Notes: generated by a model not told the origin, from the sequence alone. Shown: positions 26,206 to 36,145, numbered from the stretch's first letter. The stretch is 64,000 bases of DNA from UBA3206 sp964548855 (GCA_964548855.1 CAZJSR010000002.1:62001-126000); one strand, 5' to 3'. Numbers and translations: made by a program.

Positions 26206-27849
26206 ATGGAAATAAATAATTTTATAAAAACACAAATGCAATCAGATTTAGAAAATAAAGTAGTAGATGAAATAGTTACTCGTTTTCCACCTGAACCTAA
26301 TGCATATTTGCATATTGGACATGCACGTGCAATGGTGACAAATTTTGAACTTGCGAAATGTTTTGGTGGATATACAAATTTAAGATTTGATGATACTAAT
26401 CCAACAAAGGAAGATAATGAATTTGTTGAGGCTATTATAAATGATATTAAATGGTTAGGTTATACTCCTAAAAATATTTATTTTGGTAGTGATTATTTTG
26501 ATATGGATTATGAAATAGCTGTCAGTTTAATAAAAAAAGGACTTGCATATGTAGATGATTTATCTCAAGAAGAAATGAGTAAATATCGTGGTACATTAAC
26601 TAAGCCAGGAGAAAATAGTCCATATCGTGATAGAAGTGTTTCTGAAAATTTAAAGTTATTTGAAGAAATGAAAAATGGTGTTTATAAAGATGGTGAAAAA
26701 ACATTAAGAGCTAAAATAGATATGGCACATCCAAATATGAATATGAGAGACCCTGCGTTATATCGTATTATACATACAGAACATCATAGACAAAAAGATA
26801 AGTGGTGTATTTATCCAATGTATGATTTTGCACATCCTCTTCAAGATGCCAAAGAAGGAATAACACATTCTTTATGTTCGCTTGAATATGACAACCATCG
26901 CATACTTTATGATTGGGTTATTGATAATTGCGATATAGTAAAAAAACCACATCAATATGAATTTGGTAGATTAAATATATCTAATACTGTTTTATCAAAG
27001 AGATATTTAAGAGCTTTAGTAGATTCTAAAAAAGTTTCAGGATATGATGACCCACGTATGCCAACTTTAGTAGGTTTACGTAGACGTGGATATACACCTG
27101 AGGCTATTAAAGAATTTATATTATCTACAGGTTTATCAAGAGTAAATAGTGAAATTTCATGGGATGTACTTGATGGATTCTTACGTGAAGACTTAAAGCT
27201 TAAAGCTATAAGACCTAACGCTATAATTGATCCTGTAAAACTTGTTATAGACAATTATCCAGAAGGACAAATTGAATATTTAGATATGCCAAATAATCAA
27301 GAGGTTTTAGAAATGGGAACTCATAAGATCGCGTTTTCTAAATATCTATATATTGAAAGAGAAGACTTTGTTGAACAAAAGCCTAATAAAAAATGGAAAC
27401 GTCTTTCTTTAGATGTTGAGGTTAGATTAATGCATGCGTATTTTGTTAAGGCTACAAGTGTTGAAAAAGATGAAGAAGGAAATATTACTTGTATTCACGC
27501 AACATATGATCCACAAACAAAGAGTGGTTCTGGATTTAATGAGCGTAAACCTAATGGTAATATCCATTTTGTAGAAGCTACTACAGCTATTAATGCTGAA
27601 TTTAGATTATTTGATTCTTTAATTTCTCCTGAAACTGAAGAAACTAAAGATTTAGACTTTATGCAAAGATTAAATCCTGATTCATTAGTTATAAAAAACG
27701 GATATGTTGAAGAATATATTAAGGATACAAAACCACTTGATAAATTCCAATTTGTAAGAACTGGATATTTTACAACGGATAAGGATTCTACTAAAGAAAA
27801 ATTAGTATTTAATAGAACTTGTGGACTTAAGAGTTCATTTAAATTATAG
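26206..27849 (+). CDS. glnS: Glutaminyl-tRNA synthetase
   Basis: GlnRS charges tRNA-Gln with glutamine. The class I HIGH motif is present in PEPNAYLHIGHARAMV, followed by LRFDDTNPTKED; the KMSKS-type loop is VLSKRYL in a context (KVSGYDDPRMPTL) specific for GlnRS. The C-terminal half carries the anticodon-binding barrels and ends FNRTCGLKSSF. The length (547) matches bacterial GlnRS. Its presence means Gln-tRNA can be made directly, which in Bacillota is a minority arrangement and often the result of transfer in the distant past. Confidence 0.97.
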   Translation: MEINNFIKTQMQSDLENKVVDEIVTRFPPEPNAYLHIGHARAMVTNFELAKCFGGYTNLRFDDTNPTKEDNEFVEAIINDIKWLGYTPKNIYFGSDYFDMDYEIAVSLIKKGLAYVDDLSQEEMSKYRGTLTKPGENSPYRDRSVSENLKLFEEMKNGVYKDGEKTLRAKIDMAHPNMNMRDPALYRIIHTEHHRQKDKWCIYPMYDFAHPLQDAKEGITHSLCSLEYDNHRILYDWVIDNCDIVKKPHQYEFGRLNISNTVLSKRYLRALVDSKKVSGYDDPRMPTLVGLRRRGYTPEAIKEFILSTGLSRVNSEISWDVLDGFLREDLKLKAIRPNAIIDPVKLVIDNYPEGQIEYLDMPNNQEVLEMGTHKIAFSKYLYIEREDFVEQKPNKKWKRLSLDVEVRLMHAYFVKATSVEKDEEGNITCIHATYDPQTKSGSGFNERKPNGNIHFVEATTAINAEFRLFDSLISPETEETKDLDFMQRLNPDSLVIKNGYVEEYIKDTKPLDKFQFVRTGYFTTDKDSTKEKLVFNRTCGLKSSFKL

Positions 27850-27870
27850 AAAAAGCCGAAAGGCTTTTTT
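27850..27870 (+). terminator. Terminator after glnS
   Basis: AAAAAGCC, a GAAA tetraloop and GGCTTTTTT directly after the glnS stop. Confidence 0.92.
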
Positions 27871-28000
27871 ATTTTATATTAAATATGGCTATTAATTGAT
27901 TCATTAAAATAAAATACTAAAAAAATATATATACAATTAATTATATTTATTTTCTAATATTAATAGATAATACTTTTTACATGATAAAATATAGTTTTAA

Positions 28001-28192
28001 ATTTATGAAGTAGAGGCAAATGGAGAGGTTTATACATCATATTATTATGATTCGTGGGATAAATATTTATTAGTAAGAGCTTTATCAGCAAATGTGACAT
28101 TTGAAAAAATATCTGACTATGATGTACCTAGGGAGTATTTAAATGAGAGTTTTGATATAAGAAAAGAAGATGATGAGGGAGTGTGGTTATAG
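28001..28192 (+). pseudogene. Gene remnant without start codon
   Basis: An open stretch of 63 codons, closed by TAA before it and TAG after it, has no usable start codon but reads like real protein (YTSYYYDSWDKYLLVRA, DYDVPREYLNESFDI). Its TAG abuts the ATG of the next gene and is in the same frame. I take it as the C-terminal remnant of an older gene, perhaps a sibling of the lipoprotein that follows. A sequence of stops lies upstream, so the rest is gone. Confidence 0.5.
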
Positions 28193-29446
28193 ATGAAGAA
28201 AATAAAATATTTATTAATAGTATTCATTTTTACTATATGTCTTTCTTCATGTATATCAAATGAAACATATGAAGGCCCTAAACACATTCACAAAGGAACT
28301 AATCAATATATTACAGAAGATAATAGCAATAATATAGATAATAAGGTTTATAAAAAAAGAATTTTCACATGCACATCATGTGGATTTATAATAGAGTATG
28401 TGGATAATCCTGATGGAGGCGTATGTAGAAAAGAAATTCAAAATGAATACGATGAGACAAATAATGAAACAAAGGTTATAGAAAGTGTTTTTACATCTTC
28501 AGAACATCTAGATAATCGTACAACGATTATAAAAAAAGATAAAGAAGAAGAAAGAGAAATATTATATTATGATTATGGTTCGTCACAAAAAGTTATAAAA
28601 AACGTTCACTATAAAACTATATACGATGATTTAGTAAATATAAAGATAAGGTATTGTACTGAAGAAGATATAAATTCAAAAAGAACTAGTTATTATACTA
28701 ATGAATACGAATACAATTCAAATGGAAATGTTATAAAAAATTTAAATACATATTATTATTCTAGTTTTAGTGATATTATGGGAAGTGAATTACGTTAATA
28801 TACATATGATGAATTTAATAGAATTATTAAGGAAATATATATAAATAAATATTTCAATGAAATAGAAAGTGTAACAGAATACAAATATAATGAAGATGGT
28901 ACATTATGTGAAAAAAATATCACGGATAAATATTCCGAATATTCACATAATAAAAAGGATGTATACATTATAAAATATCATACAAGTGGGCGTATATTGT
29001 CAAAAAGAGCGATTAAATATACTGATGAATTGGAACGAAGTGATATTGAGTATATTTATTTTTCAGGTGGAGATATAAAATTAAAAAAAGAACGATACCC
29101 TTATGAAGAAATCATCACAGATTATACTATATATGATGATGTTTTTTGTACAATTACAAAAACAAGGTATAGTTATGGAACAAAATGTATAGAAGTATTT
29201 GAATATGATAAAAGTAATTGTCTTTTAAATTATATGAATACGTATGATGATGGGTTAAGATCTATAAGTAAACATACTATTGAAATTGATGGAGCAAAAG
29301 AAATTACCAAATATTATTATCCTAATTCTGATATTCTAAGTATGAAAATAATCAAGGAATCTTATTCTAAGACAGGATTATATAGTTTAAAGATAGAATA
29401 TTATGATGAAACAGGTAAACTCACTGAAACTTATAAATATAAATAG
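28193..29446 (+). pseudogene. YD-repeat-like lipoprotein gene interrupted by one stop
   Basis: The gene starts with a lipoprotein signal (MKKIKYLLIVFIFTICLSSC; Cys20 follows LSS). The frame runs 201 codons to a TAA at 28796-28798, then continues open in the same frame for 216 more codons to 29446. Across the stop the text stays coherent: ELR, stop, then YTYDEFNRIIKE, a YD/RHS-like repeat opening, with more such units after it (EYDKSNCLLNY, EYYDETGKLTETYKYK). A single base change would explain it. A shorter lipoprotein, or a separate downstream frame from TTG 28997, is possible but less likely. The function of such lipoproteins is unknown. Confidence 0.7.
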
Positions 29447-29827
29447 TTATATCTATTTTACATATTAAAATTAATAAGCTAATACTTACTCTAAATTTGA
29501 ATATTGTGATTAAAAAAAGCCGAGCGAATTTTAATTAATACCCCAAGTCACGGGTATAAATAAAACAATGTATTATTTAACTGAACTAACTAATTCCCTA
29601 TGTAATATGAGATTAAAATTCAATCATAATGAAGCTGATTGTACAGTTGTACTTTCAGCTTTTATTGTTGTTTGTAACACTCTAAGTGAGTATTTCTAGG
29701 AGATAAAATTTTTAAAAAAAGTGTGAATTTTTACCAAAATCTAAGAAGGCAAGTTAATGAAAATAAATATCACGTTTATAATAGTTTAAAACTGTTTCTT
29801 TAACTAGATATTTATTTAATAATATAG
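29447..29827. other. Gene-poor spacer with hairpins and a 43-codon frame
   Basis: No recognisable gene is present. Seen are an ATACCC/GGGTAT hairpin (29538-29557) and a terminator-like hairpin GAAGCTGA...TCAGCTTTT with an inner GTAC/GTAC step (29631-29664). One small open frame from ATG 29568 to TAG 29699 (MYYLTELTNSLCNMRLKF...) lacks a ribosome binding site, and I do not call it a gene. The area may be debris around the decaying lipoprotein locus. Confidence 0.5.
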
Positions 29828-29833
29828 TATAAT
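29828..29833 (+). promoter_or_regulatory. Possible -10 box for YkpA-like gene
   Basis: TATAAT in the context ATAGTATAATAGA lies 29 bases before the ATG. No convincing -35 is found. Confidence 0.4.
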
Positions 29834-29862
29834 AGATAAGACTCAAAAATAGGAGGTATTTT

Positions 29863-31443
29863 ATGTTAAAGGTTATTAATTTAGGATTACAATATGGTTC
29901 AAGAAAATTGTTTGATAAGGTAAATATTCAATTTTCAAAAGGAAATTGTTATGGAATTATCGGTGCTAACGGTGCTGGTAAGTCTACTTTCTTAAAATTA
30001 TTATCAGGAGAAATAGAATCAACTAATGGAGAGGTTTTAATAGACGAAGGAGAAAGACTTTCTATACTAAAACAAAATCAAAATGAATACGATGATAAAA
30101 CGGTAATGCAAACAGTATTACTAGGACATAAAAGATTAGTTGAAGTAATGGAAGCCAAAGAATACTATTATAATAAAGCTGATTTTAATGATGAAGATGG
30201 AGTAAAGTTAGGAGAACTTGAAGGTGAATTCATGGAAATGAATGGATGGGAAGCTGAAAGTGATGCGGCAACTTTACTTAATGGTCTAGGAATAGGTGAT
30301 GAATTTCATTATTCACTTATGGGAGAATTAGATGCGAAAATTAAGATTAAGGTATTACTTGCACAAGCTTTATTTGGAAATCCAGATATTTTATTATTAG
30401 ATGAGCCTACTAATAATTTAGATTATAAATCTACTAGATGGTTAGAAAATTTCTTATTAAATTTTGAAAATACTGTTTTAATAGTATCACATGACCGTCA
30501 TTTCTTAAATAATGTATGTACTCATATATGTGATGTTGATTATGGTCAAATCAAATTATTTGTTGGAAACTATGAATTCTGGTATGAATCAAGTCAATTA
30601 TTGTTAAAACAACAAAAAGATCAAAATAAAAAAGCTGAAGCTAAAGCTAAAGAACTTCAAGAATTTATTCAAAGATTTAGTGCTAATAAGAGTAAAGCTA
30701 GACAAGCTACAAGTCGTAAGAAACTACTTGAAAAAATTGTCCTAACAGATCTTGAACCTTCTTCAAGAAGATATCCTTTTATTGGATTTAAACCTAATCG
30801 TGAAGTTGGAAATGATATATTAATGGTAGAAGGACTAACTAAAGAGGGATTGTTTGAAAATCTATCTTTTACTGTTAGAAAAGGTGATAAAATCGCATTT
30901 CTTGCTGAAAATACTATGATAATTACAACACTATTTAACATCTTAGAAGGAAAAGATACTGACTATAAAGGAACATTTAAATGGGGAGTAACTACACAAA
31001 GAGGATTCTTGATGCAAGAGAATAAAGAATATTTTAATAAAGAATTATCTTTAATTGATTGGTTAAGACAATATTCACCACAAGACCAAACTGAAACATT
31101 TATTCGTGGATGGCTTGGTCGTATGTTATTTAGTGGGGAGGAGTCAATGAAGATGTGTAATGTCCTTTCAGGTGGTGAAAAGGTTAGGTGTATGTTTGCG
31201 AAATTAATGTTAGAAGGTGGAAATGTATTAGTTTTAGAGGACCCTACTAACCATCTAGACCTAGAAAGTATTACGGCATTAAATGAAGGTATGACTAATT
31301 ATAAAGGAAATATATTATTCTCAAGTCATGACGCTGAATTACTTGAGACTGTTGCGAATCGTATAATTAGTTTTGAATCAAATGGAAAAATTGTCGATAA
31401 GATTACTACATATGAGGATTATATTGAATCAATTAGTAAGTAA
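29863..31443 (+). CDS. ykpA: ABC-F ATPase, YkpA-like
   Basis: A 526-residue soluble twin-ATPase protein that follows Bacillus YkpA throughout, for example YGIIGANGAGKSTFLKLLSG, GHKRLVEVMEAKE, NGWEAESDAATLL and SRRYPFIGFKP. Domain 1 has an intact Walker A and LLLDEPTNNLD. Domain 2 lacks a Walker A (FLAENTMIITTLF), as YkpA homologues also do, and its Walker B reads VLEDPTNHLD, with the usual Asp-Glu order swapped. A role on ribosomes is inferred from the ABC-F family. A strong AGGAGG precedes the start. pcrA follows after 18 bases. Confidence 0.92.
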   Translation: MLKVINLGLQYGSRKLFDKVNIQFSKGNCYGIIGANGAGKSTFLKLLSGEIESTNGEVLIDEGERLSILKQNQNEYDDKTVMQTVLLGHKRLVEVMEAKEYYYNKADFNDEDGVKLGELEGEFMEMNGWEAESDAATLLNGLGIGDEFHYSLMGELDAKIKIKVLLAQALFGNPDILLLDEPTNNLDYKSTRWLENFLLNFENTVLIVSHDRHFLNNVCTHICDVDYGQIKLFVGNYEFWYESSQLLLKQQKDQNKKAEAKAKELQEFIQRFSANKSKARQATSRKKLLEKIVLTDLEPSSRRYPFIGFKPNREVGNDILMVEGLTKEGLFENLSFTVRKGDKIAFLAENTMIITTLFNILEGKDTDYKGTFKWGVTTQRGFLMQENKEYFNKELSLIDWLRQYSPQDQTETFIRGWLGRMLFSGEESMKMCNVLSGGEKVRCMFAKLMLEGGNVLVLEDPTNHLDLESITALNEGMTNYKGNILFSSHDAELLETVANRIISFESNGKIVDKITTYEDYIESISK

Positions 31444-31461
31444 TTAAAATAGGGGGTTATT

Positions 31462-33606
31462 ATGAAAGAATTAATAGATAGTTTAAATAATGAACAAAAA
31501 GAAGCTGTACTCTATACTGAAGGACCAGTTATGGTTATGGCAGGTGCAGGAAGTGGTAAGACGAGAGTTTTAACGCTTCGTATTGCACATTTAATTAATG
31601 ATTGTAATGTATCCCCTTATAACATATTAGCTGTTACATTCACTAATAAAGCGGCTCGTGAAATGAAAGAAAGAATCGCAAAATATATTGATGCGAATAT
31701 CTCACAAATGTGGGTATCTACTTTCCACTCTATTTGTGCTAGATTATTAAGAATGGAAATTGACGCATTAGATGGTTATAATACTAATTTTAATATTATT
31801 GATGAAGAGGATGCTCAAAAGATTTTAAGAGAAGAAATATCAGATCTTAATTTAGATAGTAAGGAATATAAAGCTAAATCATTGAAGTCTTTAATTTCAT
31901 CTTATAAAAATGATATGATTACATCATTTGATGATAATAATGTAGTAAAAATTTATAATCGATATCAAAAAAGACTTGAAAAGGAAAATTTATTAGATTT
32001 TGATGATCTGATAATTAAAACAATTGAGATATTTGAGCGTTATCCTAATATATTAGAAAAGTATCAAAGAAGATTCAGATATATAATGGTTGATGAGTTT
32101 CAAGATACAAATGTTAAACAATATCGTTTAGTAAGATTATTAGCTAAATTACATAATAATGTTTTTATAGTAGGAGACCAAGACCAAAGTATTTACTCTT
32201 TTAGAGGTGCAAAAATCGAGAATATTAATAAATTTACACAAGATTTTAAAGATACTAAGGTTATTTTGTTAGAACAAAATTATCGTTCTACTCAAAAAAT
32301 TCTTGATATCGCAAATAAAGTAATTGATATAAATACTAATAGATATAAAAAGAATTTATTTACAAAAGCTAAAGAAGGAGAAATGCCAGGTTATTATCAA
32401 GCAGAATCTTCTTATGATGAGGTCATGTTTGTTATAGACAAAATCAAAGAATTACGAGTTGCAGGGTATGATTATGATGATTTTGCGATAATGTATAGAG
32501 CGAATGCTATATCTCGTAATTTTGAAGATGCGTTTATTAAATATAAAATTCCATATGTTATATATGGAGGAATGTCATTTTTTCAAAGAAAAGAAATTAA
32601 AGATATCATCGCATATTTAAGACTTATTGTTAATCAAGATGATGATTTTTCATTAAAAAGAATTGTAAATGAACCTAAAAGAAAAATAGGTCCAGCGTTA
32701 ATATCAAAACTACAAGATAAGGCTTTAGAGTTAAATATTTCTCTTTTTAAAGCGATAGATTATATAGAACGTGGAGGTCAAGGGTATAATAGTTTATTAG
32801 ATTTTAAATTTATTATTATTGAACTTCTAGAGGATTTATGTGATGAAGCGAAGGATATTACGAAAATTATTGATTTAATTTTAGAAAAAACTGGATATTA
32901 TAGTATGCTTAAAGACCTTGGTGAAGAAGGTAAAGATAGACTTGATAATGTTAGAGAACTTAAGAGTGTATTAAAAGAAGCTGATGAATATTATGAAGGA
33001 ACTAGATTAGATAAAATAAAAACATTATTATCAGATTTAGCGCTTAGAACTGATACTGATAATCAAGATGAATCTAATAAAAAAGTCAAATTAATGAGTT
33101 TTCATCAGGCTAAAGGACTTGAATATCCTGTTGTCTTCTTAGTCGCGTTTGAACAAGGTATTTTCCCTAGTGTAAATTGTTTTACCCAATTTGAAATTGA
33201 AGAAGAAAGACGTATATGTTATGTTGGAATTACAAGAGCTAAAGAAAAACTTTTTATAACAAATTGTCGTTCTAGATATTTATATGGTAATATGAATTTC
33301 CAGATGCCTTCAATGTATATAAATGAAATAGGAATGGAAAATCTTAGAGTATTAGGAAAACAAAATAATTTAGAATTTATTAGGAATACAAATTCTAAAG
33401 AAAAACCAAAAGTTCAAGTAAGTAATATCGTAGAAGTGAAAAGAACAGGAGATTCATCATATAAGGTTGGAGATAAGATTAATCATAAAGCCTTTGGTGA
33501 TGGTCTTGTTGTAGAGGTTAAGGGTGACATAATAACTGTATCATTTAGTCAACCATATGGTGTAAAGAAACTTATGTCTTCTCATCCATCAATTAGAAGA
33601 ATATAA
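31462..33606 (+). CDS. pcrA: ATP-dependent DNA helicase PcrA/UvrD
   Basis: A 714-residue superfamily 1 helicase that unwinds DNA 3' to 5' in repair and rolling-circle replication. Motifs in order: LNNEQKEAV (Q), AGAGSGKTRVL (I), TFTNKAAREMKER (Ia), VDEFQDTN (II), GDQDQSIYSFRGA (III), LEQNYRS (IV), SFHQAKGLEYPVVF (V) and YVGITRAKEKL (VI). The C-terminal KINHKAFGDGLVVEV module is the Tudor-like RNA polymerase-binding tail of PcrA. It shares the transcript of the YkpA-like gene and has an AGGGGGT site. A terminator follows. Confidence 0.96.
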   Translation: MKELIDSLNNEQKEAVLYTEGPVMVMAGAGSGKTRVLTLRIAHLINDCNVSPYNILAVTFTNKAAREMKERIAKYIDANISQMWVSTFHSICARLLRMEIDALDGYNTNFNIIDEEDAQKILREEISDLNLDSKEYKAKSLKSLISSYKNDMITSFDDNNVVKIYNRYQKRLEKENLLDFDDLIIKTIEIFERYPNILEKYQRRFRYIMVDEFQDTNVKQYRLVRLLAKLHNNVFIVGDQDQSIYSFRGAKIENINKFTQDFKDTKVILLEQNYRSTQKILDIANKVIDINTNRYKKNLFTKAKEGEMPGYYQAESSYDEVMFVIDKIKELRVAGYDYDDFAIMYRANAISRNFEDAFIKYKIPYVIYGGMSFFQRKEIKDIIAYLRLIVNQDDDFSLKRIVNEPKRKIGPALISKLQDKALELNISLFKAIDYIERGGQGYNSLLDFKFIIIELLEDLCDEAKDITKIIDLILEKTGYYSMLKDLGEEGKDRLDNVRELKSVLKEADEYYEGTRLDKIKTLLSDLALRTDTDNQDESNKKVKLMSFHQAKGLEYPVVFLVAFEQGIFPSVNCFTQFEIEEERRICYVGITRAKEKLFITNCRSRYLYGNMNFQMPSMYINEIGMENLRVLGKQNNLEFIRNTNSKEKPKVQVSNIVEVKRTGDSSYKVGDKINHKAFGDGLVVEVKGDIITVSFSQPYGVKKLMSSHPSIRRI

Positions 33607-33634
33607 AAAGACCATAGAAACCTATGGTCTTTAT
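33607..33634 (+). terminator. Terminator after pcrA
   Basis: AAAGACCATAG and CTATGGTCTTT form an 11-base stem over a four-base loop; the T tract is short. Confidence 0.8.
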
Positions 33635-33743
33635 ATTAATTTACTATATATAGTAGGAAACAAAATTACAATTAGATTATAATATAATAACGTCATAATT
33701 ACAATTGTTTTTTGAAAAAATATAGTTAAAGTCATTAACTAAT

Positions 33744-33771
33744 TTGAATTAGTTTAAGATTGTGATATAAT
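33744..33771 (+). promoter_or_regulatory. Promoter for the 33.8-36.1 kb gene pair
   Basis: -35 TTGAAT (33744-33749), 16-base spacer, -10 TATAAT (33766-33771) with extended TG at 33763-33764. It lies 27 bases before the membrane protein start. Confidence 0.7.
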
Positions 33772-33797
33772 AGATAATAAGTTGTTTAGGAGATTAT

Positions 33798-34301
33798 ATG
33801 GATATTAACGTAATATTTAATGAGCATTATAAGAGAGAAGATTTAAAAACTAAACTTAATGCATCAAGTGATAAGATTATAATAGAAAATTCTAAGAATA
33901 AAAAGATAGATATAAATATTAGTGATATAAAGAAGATGGAATTATTATATGATAAATGTCCTACTAAATTCTTAAGGAATATTCCCATCTTTATTGAATT
34001 ATTCACGATTGTTTTTATAGTTCTTGCCATACTTTTTAGAACTAGTAGAGTATTATGTATTCTTTTTATATGTTTAACATTTGTAAATATTTTAGTTTCT
34101 GGAATAATTGCTAAAATAATATATAAATTTTCTAAAGAAGCATTAGAATTAAATATTATTGCTTCTAAGAAATATAGTGTTATAGGTTATAATGCTAAAG
34201 AACAACTTTTTAATAAACTACAAAGAATTTTAAATGAGTTTAAAGAAAATAATCAAACTATTGAGATAAATATTCAAAGACAAAGAAATAAAACGCTTTA
34301 G
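33798..34301 (+). CDS. Two-helix membrane protein, unknown
   Basis: I do not recognise this 167-residue protein. It has a charged N-terminal part (~1-60, rich in Lys and Asn), two adjacent membrane helices at about 64-85 and 89-111, and a C-terminal cytoplasmic helix region ending in a basic tail (NIQRQRNKTL). A good promoter and TTTAGGAG site precede it. The zinc-ribbon TIR-like gene follows after 65 bases with no terminator between, so the two may be cotranscribed and could work together, but nothing shows it directly. Confidence 0.65.
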   Translation: MDINVIFNEHYKREDLKTKLNASSDKIIIENSKNKKIDINISDIKKMELLYDKCPTKFLRNIPIFIELFTIVFIVLAILFRTSRVLCILFICLTFVNILVSGIIAKIIYKFSKEALELNIIASKKYSVIGYNAKEQLFNKLQRILNEFKENNQTIEINIQRQRNKTL

Positions 34302-34366
34302 TATTCAAATAAGAAAAGTTTTATAGTAGAATGTCATAGAGGTTTTTTTTGAAAGGTGGAGTAATG

Positions 34367-36139
34367 ATGTCAATTTTTAAATGTAAACATTGTGGATGCG
34401 ATATGGAAATAACAAATGGTATGGACATAATTGAATGTCCAGAATGTAATGCAGTTCAAATTGTACCAGAACCTAACGTTGAAAAGAAAATTAGTTTATA
34501 TAATTTAGCTAATAGATTAAGAATGATGGGGGAATTTAGTAAAGCACAATCAATTTATGAAGCTATTGCTCAAAAATTTGATGAGCCTGAGGCTTATTTT
34601 GGATTATGTCTTACTAAATATGGTGTATTATATGATGGGGAAGATTTAAACACTTCAATTATTAACTATAATTCTATATATAATGATGAAGATTATTTAG
34701 CTGCGTGTGATATCGCAACTGATTCTCAACTTGATGTTATAACAATAGAAGCTGACATGATAGAAGAATCACAAAATCGTCTTAAGGAAATAGCGGGTAA
34801 AGGAAAAGATTCTGATATTTTGATATTAGTTAATGACGAAAATAGAAAAAATGATAGTTATCTTATCGCAAAGGAAATTTATGAAGTACTAAAAGCTGAA
34901 GGTAAAAAAGTATTTTTTCCAACTCATGCACTTAAAAATCTAGAAGGTGACGAAAAAGAAGCTGCGTTATATAAAGCTATAAGTAGCGCTAAGTTATTAA
35001 TTTTATTCGCAACTAATCCAACTAGGTTAAATGATAAACGTGTTATTGATCCATTAAATAGATATAAGGAATTTGTAAACATAGATTCACAAAATCACAA
35101 AATCGTTCCTTGTTTCCAAAATATACCAGAAGATAAAATGCCTTCTGCAGTTATGAATTTAGATATTATTGATTTAGGTGATGATTCTTTTATTGATAAA
35201 ATATTAGACATAGTTGATTCTACTTTTAAGGCTATAAAATTAACACCTGAAGAAAAATATTTAAAACGTCTTGATGAAGCGTTTAAATCAAATAACTATA
35301 CTGATGCGATAAAATTTGCAAATGCGGTTATAAAGGCTAATAAAAAGAATGAATTAGCATATACTATAGGACTTATGGCATCTTTTGAAGTTAATAGTAT
35401 GGAAGAAGTATTAGAAAACGCAATCGAACCTTTATTCAATAATGAATTTTATATCTCAGCCATTGAAAATGGAATAGATGTATTAAATGACGTTAATGAT
35501 AAAATATGTCTTAGTATATATAATAATGCATTAAATATGCCAAGACAAACTGAAGATGAGATTATGCTTTTTGTAACTGAATTATCAAGAATTAAAGGAT
35601 TTAAAGATACAAATGAATTGATCTTAAATGCATATGATCCAATATTTAAACCTAAATATGATGAAGCTATGGCTGTTTATAATAAAGGTATATCAAGTAA
35701 GTTTGAAAGATATTTAAATGAGGCATATAAGTTATTTAAAGAAATAATAACATATAAAGATAGTAAGGAAATGATGTCTAAAATAGAGAAAGATATCGAA
35801 GAATTAAATGCTGATTTATGTGATGAATCATATCAAAATGGTATTCAATTATTTAAAGCTGCTAAAACAATGACAGATTTTAGAAATGCTCAAAATTCTT
35901 TTATGAAAGTAATGAGTTATAAAGATGCGAAATTATGGATATTCCAATGTAAAGATAGGATGTATAATCTTGCGTGTGATATAACATGTTCAAGTATGGA
36001 TCCTGAAGAAGTTAAAGAGGCTATGAGTGTATTTAAGTTTCTTCATCCATATAAAGAAACTGCATATTTCTATGATAAAGCTCAAGCAAGAGTTACATCA
36101 AATGATTTTAATCCAAAGAAAAGAAAGATCAGAGTATAA
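34367..36139 (+). CDS. Zinc-ribbon, helical-repeat and TIR-like domain protein
   Basis: A 590-residue cytoplasmic protein. Residues 6-27 are a zinc ribbon (CKHC and CPEC). Residues ~45-115 look like TPR helices (NLANRLRMMGEFSKAQSIYEA). Residues ~149-290 match TIR domains of zinc-ribbon/TPR/TIR proteins in Bacillota: DILILVNDENRKND, IAKEIYEVLKAEGKKVFF and ALYKAISSAKLLILFATNP. Where relatives have W-x-x-x-E-W holding the likely NADase Glu, this one has VIDPLNRYKEF, so it may be a non-catalytic TIR. Residues 300-590 are further helical repeats. ATG 34367 is best spaced from AAAGGTGGAG. A defence or signalling role is possible but unproven. Confidence 0.72.
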   Translation: MSIFKCKHCGCDMEITNGMDIIECPECNAVQIVPEPNVEKKISLYNLANRLRMMGEFSKAQSIYEAIAQKFDEPEAYFGLCLTKYGVLYDGEDLNTSIINYNSIYNDEDYLAACDIATDSQLDVITIEADMIEESQNRLKEIAGKGKDSDILILVNDENRKNDSYLIAKEIYEVLKAEGKKVFFPTHALKNLEGDEKEAALYKAISSAKLLILFATNPTRLNDKRVIDPLNRYKEFVNIDSQNHKIVPCFQNIPEDKMPSAVMNLDIIDLGDDSFIDKILDIVDSTFKAIKLTPEEKYLKRLDEAFKSNNYTDAIKFANAVIKANKKNELAYTIGLMASFEVNSMEEVLENAIEPLFNNEFYISAIENGIDVLNDVNDKICLSIYNNALNMPRQTEDEIMLFVTELSRIKGFKDTNELILNAYDPIFKPKYDEAMAVYNKGISSKFERYLNEAYKLFKEIITYKDSKEMMSKIEKDIEELNADLCDESYQNGIQLFKAAKTMTDFRNAQNSFMKVMSYKDAKLWIFQCKDRMYNLACDITCSSMDPEEVKEAMSVFKFLHPYKETAYFYDKAQARVTSNDFNPKKRKIRV

Positions 36140-36145
36140 TAAACC

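Noticed and set aside
29568..29699. A 43-codon frame in the spacer before the YkpA-like gene
   Set aside because: No ribosome binding site and no recognisable sequence; a terminator-like hairpin lies inside it.
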